Below are positions 1 to 22,054 of a DNA stretch of 64,000 nucleotides, one piece after another. Below the pieces are notes generated by a model, which worked only from the letters and a program-made list of their open reading frames with translations, had not been told where the DNA came from and made no database searches. The stretch's first letter is position 1; each line of letters begins with the position of its first letter. This stretch comes from Ptychodera flava (lineage: Eukaryota > Hemichordata > Enteropneusta > Ptychoderidae). Made by a program: the position numbers and the translations under genes. The DNA is taken from the NCBI RefSeq assembly GCF_041260155.1, contig NC_091935.1, positions 6,749,501-6,813,500 on the forward strand. Direction: 5' to 3'.

Positions 1-296
1 CGAGGAATACGACTCGGACCATAACCGACTACACCTGATGGCCGGAAACATCCTCCCCTGGCACCAGGTGCTTGTGGCAGTAACTGTACACGCATCCCAT
101 CTCTATCAGCATCACCACAACCTTGGCTCTTAATGGGTAAAATGAAAGCATGTTAGAAATGTTCTTTTTGCGAAATAACATTGCTGTGTAGATGTGTGCT
201 TTGTATTTTTCGTCGCAGTTAGTGTAGATCAGTAAGCTCCCCTCAAACTAAACCAACGCAGAACGTAAAAAATATTACACTTTGTAAAGATACTAA

Positions 297-358
<62 letters not shown>

Positions 359-461
359 TGCAGGTATACACGTTAGTTTCTAATCTCATCAATGAGAATG
401 TGTACTTTGTAAGTAGGTAGGTAGGTATATGCATGTATATTTATTTATATGTACCGCGTAC
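1..461. other. Left edge: sequence downstream of the partial lectin exon
   Basis: This stretch follows the 462-694 lectin exon on the minus strand and contains a long CT dinucleotide run. A weak candidate for the next lectin exon lies at about 1-85 on the minus strand, after an acceptor-like 'tgtacag'. It reads open in the right phase but shows no recognisable CTLD motif. The window ends before this can be settled. Confidence 0.25.
300..353. repeat. (CT)n microsatellite, about 27 units
   Basis: Uninterrupted CT dinucleotides. The Arg/Glu-repeat frame seen on the minus strand here is a translation of this repeat and not a gene. Confidence 0.95.
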
Positions 462-694
462 CTTACGCCTTCCAACCCAGAATTCATACTTCAGCGAAGA
501 CTGGGTATCGAGTTCATTCCACATTGCCAGGTTCACGATTTCATCGATATCGTTCGCCTGTACTGAGCCTGGCTGAGGCAGACTTGCCGCGTACAGAGTG
601 GAGCAAGTCCGCTGGGCTGTGAACCAGGTCCGGGACTGGGCTTTCAAAAGATAGCATGATCCCCTGAAGAAAATCCAGCCCTCATCGCAGAATG
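462..694 (-). CDS. Partial C-type lectin, middle CTLD exon
   Basis: The exon translates to the start of a C-type lectin-like domain. It reads CDEGW, then FFRGSCY, then TWFTAQRTC (helix 1 cysteine), an acidic stretch, and FWVGRRK (strand beta-2). That is the normal CTLD order of GW...SCY...W..A...C....FWVG. It probably starts after the acceptor 'gttcctcag' at about 695-700 with incoming phase 1. It ends at the donor AAG|GTACGC, so the outgoing phase is 0. The second half of the CTLD should lie further left, at or beyond the window edge. I found no signal-peptide exon between here and the next lectin gene at 1498, so the 5' part is missing or cryptic. The sugar-binding residues are not visible, so ligand specificity cannot be judged. 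Confidence 0.6.
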
Positions 695-1497
695 CTGAGG
701 AACAATTACAATCAACGATTATGGACTCAGGCTCCAACGATGGGACAATAAATTAAAAGTTAAATTAACTGTAACTTTCGATTAATATGCAAGAATTTTC
801 TTCTGTCTGTAAATTGAAATAAAAGTTTGCGATTCTCACTTCCAAAATCATGTCGAAATATTTCGTGTTCTTCTTGTCAATACAGCCTACATGTCATACT
901 TGGTTCAAGTCGGTGATTATGTGAAATAAAGTGATTTCAGCAGGTCATAACGGCATTGATGATACATTTTGGTATGAAACACACTGAGTGAGATGACTGC
1001 AATGCGATCAGAACTCTACGAGATGAACGCGGCTTGACTGCATGATCAAGGCCAATAATGATAAATGCTGATTTAGGAAGTATTTTATTTGAAGAATGCC
1101 TACACATATACTCAAATCATCGGCCATAATATTTCGAACAACAGATGTAATAGGTGCTTCCACAAAGGGATGCAGGGGACGGACCACTAGATCCTAGGAG
1201 GGGAAGGTCAGAATGCCGACATGCAAATTTTATGGAGGTGGGGGAGGGTGCGCGCGTTCGAATTTTTTTCATGTTTTCGGAGATTTTGCATAGCATTCAT
1301 TCCTTCATTTCGAGATATTCACACTGTTTTCGGCTGGCCGTCATGTGATTTGTTTCTTAAAGCTATCAGGGCTGTAATTTTTTTCTGACATGTTCTAAGC
1401 AATTCTTCCCATTCGGATCTGTATAAATATAACAAGAGATTGTACGTCATATAGTAAATTTTCACCACATTTGGCGAGATCACAGCTTACATAAAGA
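695..1497. other. Gap between two minus-strand lectin genes
   Basis: No convincing exon was found on either strand. I looked for a minus-strand signal-peptide exon ending in phase 1 for the downstream lectin and found none. A TTTATT near 1084 (AATAAA on the minus strand) could be the poly(A) signal of the lectin ending at 1498. Confidence 0.4.
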
Positions 1498-3748
1498 CTA
1501 CATACTCGATGCAATCAGCTCCTGCGGGTCATAGAAAACGAATTCACAGACATAGCCGCGTCTTCTAGAGCAATAGTCAGTGCTGAAGGTAGATTCGGAT
1601 CCATCATTGTTTCTAAAAGACGAAAATAAAACAGAAATTTGTTGCTTTCGTAGAAAGCAAATAAAACTAAGCATGATATGGGAATAAGAACAAAGCAGAC
1701 TGCATTTTACAGACAAAACAACAGTTCTGGGAAAAGGATGAAAAGTGTCAGCCATAAATTGATCTGTAGGCGGTTATGGTTTATTCGTTTGCCTTCTTAA
1801 TTTTGCTGGTGGGGTTGACTTTTGGAGATATTACCTTATAATTCCACATCTTTCTTCATCATAAATCTTTCCCACCAGTGAATCCACGTCAAAGTATTGT
1901 TTTCCGGTGTCCACCCTCGACATTCTGGTCAACGGAAAGCCCGAGTCGTCGTACCAGAAATCAAGACCTGCACATGTGCCCGAGAAACGAAAAGTGGTCG
2001 TGACGTCATCGGCGGCCTCGGAATTCTCATCGGGAATGTGGGCAAGTTTCCCGCCTTTGAATGCGCACGACCGATCGGCAGCGTCTAGACTCTCCTTGGG
2101 TTCCTCAAAAACACGGTAAACTACACGAAGAATAAAAGGAAAAATCGTTCATTTCACTATACTTCGGATTTGTGACGACTGGACATCAAGCATGAGGTAG
2201 TGGTTAAAACATGACGACTCCACCTAATAAATCAGTATTCTCAACTCTCTCAGCTTACACGTCATAACATGTTAGAGTAATACCTTGCGAATACTCCGAT
2301 CTTGGAAACGTTTCCCTTACAAAATCAAATTTGATAAGTAGGGGTCATAAAGAAATTGTTTTGTTAGGAAAACAAATTATCTCAAATTTACCAATACATT
2401 AAAATCAAAACACCATCTCATCATACACTTCTGTCTACTCGCTGTTACCTATGAGATATGCAATTATAAAAAAAGTACAATATTTTTACTTTTTTTAGTC
2501 ATCCATCTGAATTTAATATTGATCGTAACATTTTAGGAACTTTCTGTGGTTGTACGACGGTCTTGAAGGCAAGAAACCTGAAAGGGGAATCGTGTCAGGG
2601 ATAATAATCCGCATAGAATTGCCACTCTCCAGTGGAATTTTGCATTCTGAGTCGGTGAAATCACGAAATAAAACGATTTCTTTTTGAAACATGTGTTCAT
2701 GAAATCATTAGATACAGTTATAAGACAGAATAAGGTTTTGCCTGGGGTATTGGGTGGGGTAGAAAATACGACACGGCTGACATTAGCTGAACAGGTTGCG
2801 CCGTGGCGAGACAGAAAGATATTGAAACAGAGACAGTCAGCCATATGATTTCAAGAAAGAGATGTTTTACATGCTATTCATACATACGAATTGAGTTAAT
2901 AGCTATAGGGGACGTGAAAGATGTTCGCGACTACCTTCCCGCTACGATTTTAAGTTTTTCTCTCAAACATTCTTGTTTATCCACTCCCTGCTGGCCCTCT
3001 CCCCGTTACGGAAGCTCCTGAACTTTTCGGCCCTCCCTAGTCAGTAACCCCCTTAACAACGAAGTCATATTCCGTACCAACTGAACTTTCTGTTTTGTAA
3101 TTTTCGTCGAGCAACCGCACCACTGCTAAGTTCTTCCGCGAACATCTTTCTCAACAGCCCCTGAAAGTTCTTTTTAACTGACATTTGAGCCTTCCCGTTG
3201 TCATCATGACATTTTTGATGTTCCTAGAACTCAAAAATTTCTCATGTTTAACCTTTTTCTCGACTGTGGGTAGAACAACAGCCTGAACGTCAAACACTAT
3301 ACGATAAACTCTGATAATCGAATGCATAAAGAAAAATACACTAGATTGACTCCGGAGTGATTGTGTGTGCAACATAGGAAAAAGAGTGCCGCTGTAACTT
3401 TTGATTTTCATCTTTCTTTTCTAGAAACAGAGTTCGTTTTTCTTACTCTTCGAAAAGCATGTATTAGCCATAATAATGCACTGCACTGTTCACAGTATAT
3501 GCTATGTGCACACAATGCGTCTGTGTTTCCGTGGCTGATATCCCGTATGTCAACATACAATAGGGAGCAAAATATTATGCGGTTATTTTGGTAGAACAAA
3601 AATACATGATACTGCAAAATGTGATCAACTACAGCTATAGTCATGAAATTTATGAAAGTGACATACCTTTGTTGGTTTCCGTTACTGCGAGCGACCCAGA
3701 GAGCACCAACCCGATAAAAATGAACGAAAAAAACATATTCATGTTCAT
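1498..3748 (-). CDS. Secreted single-domain C-type lectin, 160 aa, three exons
   Basis: The exons on the minus strand are 3748-3667, 2120-1835 and 1612-1498. Their lengths (82, 286 and 115 nt) sum to 161 codons including the stop, and all phases match (1, then 2). Exon 1 encodes a signal peptide with a hydrophobic core FFSFIFIGLVLSGSLA, probably cut after Ala21. Exon 2 starts the CTLD (YRVFEEPKESLDAADRSC, then GGKLAHIP). Exon 3 carries the last two CTLD cysteines (DYC and GYVCEF). No EPN, QPN or WND calcium/sugar motif is present, so binding to canonical sugars through calcium is unlikely. An extra cysteine occurs in FSGTC. The acceptors 'cttcgtgtag' and 'tcttttag' and the donors GTATGT and GTAATA are good. 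The product is probably a secreted recognition or immune-type protein; its ligand is unknown. Confidence 0.8.
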
Positions 3749-4010
3749 GAAACTAGCTGAAATAGCTCTTAAATGAACGGTACAGATTAAACTGTAAGAA
3801 AATTAAACTGTCCTATGGTGACTTTGTTTCGAGTAAAAGTGCTGATCTGCTATTCTGTTCGTCGTTATATGCATGTTCTCTTCGACCATATGGCGGAATG
3901 TTTCTTATATGACTTTAAGCAACTTGGTTGACGTCATAGCTGTTGCGATAACAACGATGGACAGGTGTGTAGGTGCCCTGAGAAAGATGAAATGGCGGCG
4001 GCAGGTGAAG

Positions 4011-4133
4011 TGATGGCGACGACGACGATGATAAGACGATAACGACGACGACGACGACGATGATGATGATGATGATGATGATGGTGGTGGTAATTGCAGC
4101 GGTGATGGTAGTGGTGGTGGTGGTGGTGGTATC
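4011..4133. repeat. Degenerate ACG/ATG/GGT trinucleotide repeat
   Basis: Runs of ACG, then ATG, then GGT triplets make an impure trinucleotide tract about 120 bp long. No coding frame with other support crosses it. Confidence 0.85.
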
Positions 4134-4922
4134 AGAGGAGGGGTTTGGTAGTGATCTTGACCGTGATCTAATACAGTACTTGGATAAAGGAATTATACTG
4201 TGAAGATTGCCGGGAAAACCCGTCTTGTTGATGCAAGGGAGTGGCAGTTATTGTGCTGAATTTTAACGTAATCGCCCCTCCGGCTGTAAACTTCCAAATA
4301 AAGATGATATCAGAGAATGGCTGGTCTGAAAACGTATTGAAAAACAGTAACCTACTTTTCCTATAAAATGATACCAAATAACATAATTTACAATGTCTCT
4401 TGAATGTGACCAAGTGCTAACGTAGTTAGGAGATTGATATTTGGACGGTGCCAATAGTGGCATAGGATGTGTTCATATCTTTCGAATTGGGTGATATCAC
4501 TTCATGGTCTATCCCTGTAGTACCACACGTCTTCATGAGTTTGGTGTGAGTTGTCCACATGTGTTCTGTCAAAAACTGACAGAGACAAATGTACCACAGC
4601 CAATCCAGTATTGAATAAATAATCATGTTTCCTCCTCCTGAAAGGTGATATAGTTCACAATGTACGACAGGTTTTTAAAAAAAATGACAATCTCTGATGA
4701 CAGATTTTAAGAATGGCGGTTTTATTTCTGAAGTGACAGAGGATAAAAATGCCAAGACAATGAAATAATGAACTTGTAGAATAGTGGAAAAATATGTCAG
4801 AATCCTGCACAGATTTTCATTTAATAGAAACAGCCATGAGTTAATAGGTTTAGTTAATGTATTCAGAAAAGTATATGGTAATTCTTGGATTGCCATTTTA
4901 TCAGAGTGTCCATCCCACACAC

Positions 4923-5532
4923 CACAGTAAGTGAGGCTACCCACAATTCTCCATGATCCGTACACACGGAGATCACTCACTGAACTGAAGCAAATTTCTT
5001 CTGTACATAGAACAGCTCGATCCATATTTCAAAATTCTGACAACACAATTTTGATAATCATAATTTTCTGATTTCTCACTGTGAATAATGAGAAGATAAA
5101 CCCCCTTTCCGCGGAGGAGATAGTAATTTTGTTGACATAGATTTTTGACAGCCATACACAATATTTTCAAGGGAAACTAAGGGAATAAGTTGCATCTGTG
5201 TTGGCAAAAGAAAGGGTATTGATTTTTTTATGTTCGTGAAAAAAGGAAATTTGCATGTCTGACAGGTGGTATGATGTGACCATCTTAGTTGCTGATAACT
5301 TTACCTTGACAAGTGTACAATTTTTAGCCCCTCCAAACATCGACTTCTTATTCAATTTACTCTTGAATTTTAAGCATAATCAATAATTTTGGAACATAGT
5401 TTTAACAAATAATCCTGAAATTGAATTCTAAGTTTCAAATTGTTCGGAAGCTGATAAAATTGAAGAAGCTTTTAGCAAATAATGTCTGAGTGTACAAATC
5501 AAGGGGAATTGTGGGTAGCCTCACTTACTGTG
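4923..5532. mobile_element. Non-autonomous element with 27-bp terminal inverted repeats
   Basis: The sequence from 4923 (CACAGTAAGTGAGGCTACCC and on) recurs as its reverse complement ending at 5532. At least 27 bases pair without mismatch. The 610-bp interior is AT-rich and has no transposase. This has the form of a MITE. The target-site duplication is not clear, so the superfamily is left open. Confidence 0.65.
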
Positions 5533-6153
5533 CGCACAAAGAAAATTATATGGTCTGAACAAGTTCATGATGTACAATGTTGAAGCTACTTCCGTTAAAA
5601 TATAACCTGTAATATACAGGACTATACACTTACGCTTTCTTTGAAAACAAAAACAATTATTGACATAGGGTGGACAGCAAGTGTGAAGGAAAGATTCCAC
5701 ATCTGCTGGTGTTGGACTTTTGAGTCAGTGTTGATATAAAATGCATGCTAAGTTCTTGTCAATGACGAATCGTATACATCCTAATAACCTTTTCAAATTG
5801 AGTACTTATTCGGATAATGTTTCGCAGTTTGTTTGTTTTTTAGGGGAAATGCTATTTTTTACATCCAGGCTTTGCTATGTACACAGCAGTCTTAACGTCC
5901 CTTTGTAGATTCCCTAGAAATCCCTGGTGGCAGTATTCGATTTGTGTGCCAAAGTCACTATCATTTTGGTATAAAATGATTGTTTTTCTTGAAAGAAGAA
6001 AACTTTAAAGGGACAATTCTACTTCCTGGAATTCCAATATTAGACTTTGTGGCTTGGCATACACACAACACGCAAACAAATTTCCGGTTTTATGTTTTGT
6101 TTCGCGTTTTGTTATAGTTCTTGACGGCAATAATACAGGAACGATGACGTAAT

Positions 6154-16187
<10,034 letters not shown>

Positions 16188-17203
16188 ATTTCAAGACAAC
16201 GCGAATGTTTTTACATCGGACGTTGTTATGCAAAGCTCATAATCAGAACGAACACTGTGTACGGATTATGTTACCGCTGGTGGAATATTGGATATCGTTA
16301 ACCTCGGCTTTAAAGGGTTGACATTTTTATTCCAAATTACTTGACGACAGGGAGTCTGCTTGGAAATTAATCTATATGATCTGATATTTCGCTAAAATAG
16401 TCAAGGACAGGGTTGAGCTTTAAATGATATTGTATTTCGTCAGCTATGTAGTACTAGTACGAGTTACTTTTACCATCGTGCCTTGAGCCAAGACATGTCC
16501 CCAAATGAGGGCACAGCATGACGAAAGATCAAAGATATACACTGGCCAATAAGTAACTACGGAGTTGACATATAAATAGACTAAACCAATGCCTGTTCGA
16601 TTATAAGCGCGTCTACATGTTGTTTGTTTTCTCAGTGATGGACCAATAAACTTAGGGATGAAGCAATAAATCTTAAGAGGTGTGGTCAGAATGCCGAAAG
16701 ATTTTCACGAACTTTTTAAATAGACGGAGCATGCACCCTTCGTCCTCAACTTCAACTGCGCACTATTTCAGTGTCTTGTCATGTGTACACTTTTCGCAAA
16801 GGCAAAAAGGTTGAACAGATTTTTTACAACTTTTTTCTTCAGAGACCTTCTCATTTCACTATCCCTCCCAAAATCTAATGGCCCATCCCTTTCTGAATGC
16901 ATGTTCATGCATGGTGACGTTCGCCGGGACCGACAGAAATCAGGCCAAAGTTGCTTGTTTTTCGACTTGCAGCGCATTATTGTTGGAGCCATTGTTGTGA
17001 TTTTCGTGTTTGTTATTATAAAATCGGTAGTAACAGGTACCAGGTTAAGACAAATGTTGAATTTTCGAAAATCCTGGCCAAAATTTACTCAAAGCTAATA
17101 TCTATACTTTTACATTTTGAAGAACTGATTGGAATGTGACGTCAGTGGAGTCTGAAGTCTTCCCGCCTTTCTTTCATATTGTACTATCAAATATGACAGC
17201 TAC
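16188..17203. other. Upstream flank of the membrane lectin
   Basis: This is the promoter-side region of the lectin that starts at 16187. On the plus strand, 16973-17036 could be a small exon: acceptor 'cgacttgcag', a frame reading RIIVGAIVVIFVFVII that looks like a membrane helix, and donor ACAG|GTACC. No partner exons were found on the plus strand, so I treat it as a curiosity and not a gene. Confidence 0.3.
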
Positions 17204-17416
17204 CTTTCGCAAGCAGAGAGACTTCTTTCTCATCTTTTAACTCACATATTTGTAGGCTATAAAGTACGCCACCACCGTCCTCGAACACAATGCAATGCGT
17301 ACGCATTGCCGACCTGTTGTATGGCGCGTTCACCAATGTTTCCATTTTCCATTCAGACACTTCCTTGTGTACTTCATGACCATCGCATTTTGTTCGAGTA
17401 AAGGATAAAGTAATTC
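17204..17416 (-). CDS. Orphan phase 1-1 exon, 71 codons, cysteine-containing
   Basis: On the minus strand the acceptor 'agaaatcag' (before 17416) and the donor GCGAAAG|GTAGCT (ending at 17204) bound a fully open 213-nt exon. It enters and leaves in phase 1, typical of shuffled extracellular modules. It reads FTRTKCDGHEVHKEVSEW, then NAPYNRS (an N-glycosylation site), then THCIVFEDGGGVLYSLQIC, with three cysteines and alternating beta-like residues. The other two frames have stops. I do not recognise the domain. It lies upstream of the membrane lectin on the same strand and could splice in phase to the lectin CTLD exon at 9771 as an alternative 5' exon. It could equally belong to a separate lectin-neighbourhood gene whose other exons I missed. 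Confidence 0.5.
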
Positions 17417-18307
17417 CTGATTTCTATTATTCTTAGAGGATACTTTGTACTTCTGAATCAATTTACGTCTGTCGACATGTACTGCAGTGCATCAATAAAA
17501 TGAAGGTATAAGCAAATTTTATATTTCGAATAAAAGCCCACGACAGGTGAAGGTCCAAGTCGAGTAATGGTCCTGGTCATCCTACGGAAGAAAGAAGAGC
17601 GTACCTACGCGTGTGTTCCTGTCTGTATGTCTAGCTTTGTGTATATTTGGCTCTTTCTGTCCGTGGCTATATGGCTCACCCTGTCAATTTGCTATACACG
17701 ATTTCCTTCTTCTTGTATTTCCGTCAACTCTCTAATATTTGTCGTTTTTTCGAAATGCTTGTAAGGGGAAGACTTGCAGCCATAAACGTTTGGATTTGGG
17801 AGGTCTGGGCCGTGAGAAACTTTGTGGTGTACACAAATTACTCGGCCTCGATTTTTCGAATGCTGTATAGGATTTAGCAACAGTGGAAGTAATTGAATAG
17901 GATACATCCATGAGAGTCAGCAGCAAAGTCTTAAAAAGTTTCTTTGAGGTTTGGTTCCTCCTTTGATAAATCACGTTTAACATTCAACCACTTTGAAAAG
18001 AAAGGGAAAATCCCTCGCTGTTGAGATTGCTTTGGAGGACAGCAATTGTAAAACCCCTTTTTTTCTGGGTAAAGGACGAAAGCGCCAACGACTGAATCAA
18101 GACGTTGCATAATCCTTTATGTTCAGGGCAAGGTCGCTGAGTAATTAGTTTGCTGAAAGTCCCTCATTGCAGAGACCGTGGAATGTCGCATGCCTCACAT
18201 ACCTGAAAGGTGACTTGGTCTGTGTGTGTAACAATGCATGGTACTGTCATAATTCCCAGATTAAATATAAGAGAAAGGTCTGTTTGTCTGTCTATTACAC
18301 TCACATG

Positions 18308-18418
18308 ACACACACACACACACACACACATACACACACACACACACATTCACACACTCACTCACATATAAGTCAAAGTATACAGAACAGATATTATTTC
18401 TTTGTACTTGAAGTAATT

Positions 18419-18482
<64 letters not shown>

Positions 18483-18514
18483 TCTTTGTACTTGAAGTAA
18501 TTTCTCATATAATA

Positions 18515-18570
<56 letters not shown>
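18308..18570. repeat. CA then TA microsatellites with a duplicated 35-bp unique segment
   Basis: A CA tract (18308-18356) is followed by a long TA tract (18424-18570). A 35-bp unique segment (starting ATTATTTCTTTGTACTTGAA) occurs at 18393 and again at 18477, flanking the first TA run. This suggests slippage or a local tandem duplication. Confidence 0.9.
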
Positions 18571-18571
<1 letters not shown>

Positions 18572-20462
18572 GTCACATTTATAGATGATAGTTAAAATAT
18601 TACGTAGAAGGTAACGATGCATACCGTTAGGCCTACAAACTTCTTAACACGATGCAACAATGAGGATGTAATGACAATAAGCCATATTTTAAAACCACGC
18701 CGGAGTTGGAAATTAACAAACCGATGTTTGGCTTACAAATGGAAATTTCTTTGTGTGGATTTTTTACGGACTTAATAGTTTTGAATAGTTTTGACAAAAG
18801 GTTTTCGATAAAACAAATGTGAGCCAGAAATCGTGCAAAAAAGTTTCGCGCCAGCATGATTCTTTTGTAACAACAATGTAATGCTACCATGTATCGCGAA
18901 ATGTCTAGAATTTCCAAAATATATTCATCGTTGAGCTCATGGCTCCTCTGTCACCTGATATGCAATTCGTTGTTTGAAGGCAGTCATTCTAAATGTGAAA
19001 TGAAAGTCACCTCTTTGTGCAAATTATAATCCTCTCAGCGAAGTTTTGGTGCCGCGGGCCCGGCCCCGTCATTTCCAATGCCTGTATTAAAACCCCATTA
19101 GCTGTATCTTTTTTGCATTTTTCCGATATAATGGTTTGAAATCAAAAGTACCTTTTGTAAAAATCTTTACTGAATTGTGACCACAGAATGTTTTTCAAAC
19201 ACTGGCGACAAGCGCATAGCCGTTATAGATTTTAACAACCAGATGATTTTTTCGAGATGCAACTCAAATATGGCCGTCGGAAATATACGCATAGGCTCCT
19301 TAATTTAATTAACCAAATAATCATCAAGGATTGAAATATTGATATTTTCAAAGAAGATAGGGTTTGGCTCAACGACAGGAACTCAAAACACCTCTCTGGA
19401 GATTGGATGGTATATCCTGATATTAAGTAAAATGCATAAAAATACTACTAATGGGGCTTTAAATAGACAGGGAACGGAAGCACTGAATTTCCCAATTTGT
19501 CTATATGGTTATCCAAAACATATATTTATCTTTTACCTTGTAAAGACTTCCTCCCGTAAAACTTCCCATCCTCTGTTACAGTAGGTGTTTGTTAATCTCT
19601 GATCTTTCTATTGACAGGAATACGGAAAGTTTAGATGGCAGAAGTAACTTAAGTAATTACGACACACTAATGATACTACCAAAAGAAATCAAAGGATCAC
19701 ACTTCCCTCTTCAAAATTCCCACACACACGTGTTCCCTGTATATTTGCATTAGTACACAGTGCAGGTGACGAGTGTGCATTACTGAGTACCACACTGTTG
19801 ACAAATCAGTAAAGGTTATCTAATACAGGGATTTCTAACAACGCCTATTTGAAGGATTACAATAGGTAACTCTGATCCAATGCGCCTCGGGAATGGATGA
19901 TTAGTCTCTCAAATTTACCACTTGTGGGAACTCATTTTAAAAGCTCTTGGAGAAAGAACATTAATTTTATAGTGTTTTTTTTTCCAAAATCGTGAAATTT
20001 ATTTTCCACATAGAGTTAACATAGGGATGGCGGTCATTTTAAATTTCAGATATCAGTTAATGTTAGGTACCGGTAATTTGTTTCTCTAGCACCACATCTT
20101 GCAAGATGACACCTGTTTTTTTATTCTCGACTTGATAAAAAAATATGATTGAAAGATTCACTGGAAAAGATTGAGCTGAGGTTTAGTTCTTTCACTTTCA
20201 AAGTGCGTACAAAATAATTTTTCTAGTACTTTGTTTAGATATGGTGCGATAGACCAACTTCTTTCAGACAGTACACATTTTAACTGAATTTGTAAAGAAG
20301 ATAAAAAAATACTCCCAGGTGATAAAAACATGTGAGGATACGTACCGATTTCCATGAATTAGGGCGTGCTGGACCCATACACTGCTAACTCATTGCAACA
20401 ATTTTTGAAAAAAAGTCCTGTAGAATCTTGAAAGTCGAGTAATTGAAAATAACACCTGAAAC

Positions 20463-20752
20463 CATTAAGGATGTATGCACCTCGAAAATGAAAGACAGAT
20501 TTTCATCGATGAAACTTTGAACCATTCTCTTAAAGATCGAGAATAAAAATTAGGGGTCACTGCGCAAACTTTAGAATTAGAGAAACAAATTATCCAACCC
20601 ATACTGAACAGATATTTTAGCGTCAAAATTTCCCCGTTCGAAAAACTAAGACGATGAAAATTGTTCTTACTCCAAGAGCTTTAAAACGAACAAGTGGTAG
20701 TCTACCACTGTATTGTTAAAATTTAAGACTCCAAAGGCACATGCTTCCTTAA
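20463..20752. mobile_element. Diverged MITE of the TTAA-ended family
   Basis: Ends read TTAAGGATGTATGCACCTC on the left and, as reverse complement, TTAAGGAAGCATGTGCC on the right. Inside are the family landmarks 'ctagagaaacaaatta'-like and 'agagctttaaaa' words shared with the copies at 25650 and 59875, in the same relative order. Confidence 0.6.
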
Positions 20753-22054
20753 CGTGTTGACATTATTGCGACGGAAATGAAACATGTTGTGTGCAGACGT
20801 TAACACAGATTTAGACAATTTAAGCTTACGCAAACACTAGAAAGTGTTGATAATCAGCATGCAAATGACGTAAATGAGCTGCTTATGCGGTGAACCCGGA
20901 TATGCGTTTATTTCCCGGTCATAAACTTGGGTGTGGTACGCTTTGCTGCGTCGGTGCAAAGCACCGAAATTAATGTAATTGAATTTGCACACAGGTGCTA
21001 TCGATAGCTCGGCGTATTAATTAGTTTCCATGGTTACGCGTCATGCAACCAGCCCGGTACGGTGGACAAGACTTTACAATTTTGAACGCAGACAAATAAA
21101 ATACTAATGTCCGAACGCCAACAGCATATTACAAATACAAATTACACCATGTCTATTGATACAAAATTAAAATGTGAATAAAAATAGGCAACCATCAAAA
21201 TGAAATGTTTTATCGTACCTGATGCAATGCTTGCCATATGCCTACACTTTTTTACAACAACCTGACGAGGCTTGGCCTAGCTGGCCTACGAATGTTTGTC
21301 TGAAATTGGAAATGTTATAGAACAGAAAATTTTTCAAAGAGATAGCACATGAAATCATAATCCGAGCCTCTTTTGTCCAGTATCTGTATCGTCGTTTATC
21401 ATATAGGCCTAGATGCGTTCTCTATAGTCACTCTCTTAATGGGCACATTTCAGTATTCCTACGTCCAACGCGTTAACGCCCTCACAATACTATACTAGAA
21501 CCTGTCCTTATTTGCATGTTAATCAGTAGAATAGCGCTGTTCACGGTTACAGGTTTGTTACTAAATATAGCTGTACGCGCGCGACATCGGACACGCAGCT
21601 TGAAATGCGGACAAATTTTATCAATGTTGCGTGCGTGGCTGTTTTTGCAGCTTGTACTCTGAGTCGTGAATATGTTTTTTAGTATTCACTGTTACACTAG
21701 CAGTCGCCCACTGCGATGTATTTTCGTCGTTCTTGCATGCGTAATTTTCAAAAGCGTAATCTAAAAATGCGGACAAATATTTATTTTTGCATATTAATGA
21801 GAGAACAGTGACGTAAACTGTGAACTGCCCTATACTTTCCCCTTGAGCTTTCGCTCAATCGCTGCACCTTTTATTATTGCCAGTTCACACAATACTGCCG
21901 AACGCGGTACAATACCATACCTTGGCCCGACACGCCGCGAAAACGGCACAGTTTCCTATTCATCACACAGTCTACGCGTCGGCCGATGTGCCCCCTGTAA
22001 ATAACTTTCAATCAGTCGTCAATCGCTATCATTTTGTACCGTTTGACTGTCAGA

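Larger units (their letters stand above)
17417..22054. other. Intergenic region between the lectin cluster and the His-brace/DOMON gene
   Basis: I see no supported gene on either strand. It contains CA and TA microsatellites (18308-18570), two relatives of the TTAA-ended MITE (about 19870-20130 and 20463-20752), and about 500 bp of more CpG-containing sequence before the start codon at 22055, which is probably the promoter side of the plus-strand gene. Confidence 0.5.

Noticed and set aside
243-434. Open frame rich in Arg-Glu repeats
   Set aside because: It is a translation of the CT dinucleotide tract at 300-353.
1897-2119. Plus-strand open frames opposite the secreted lectin
   Set aside because: They are antisense shadows of lectin exon 2, which has splice sites and CTLD motifs on the minus strand.
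18164-18595. 142-codon frame of Thr-His and Ile-Tyr repeats
   Set aside because: It is a translation of CA and TA microsatellites.
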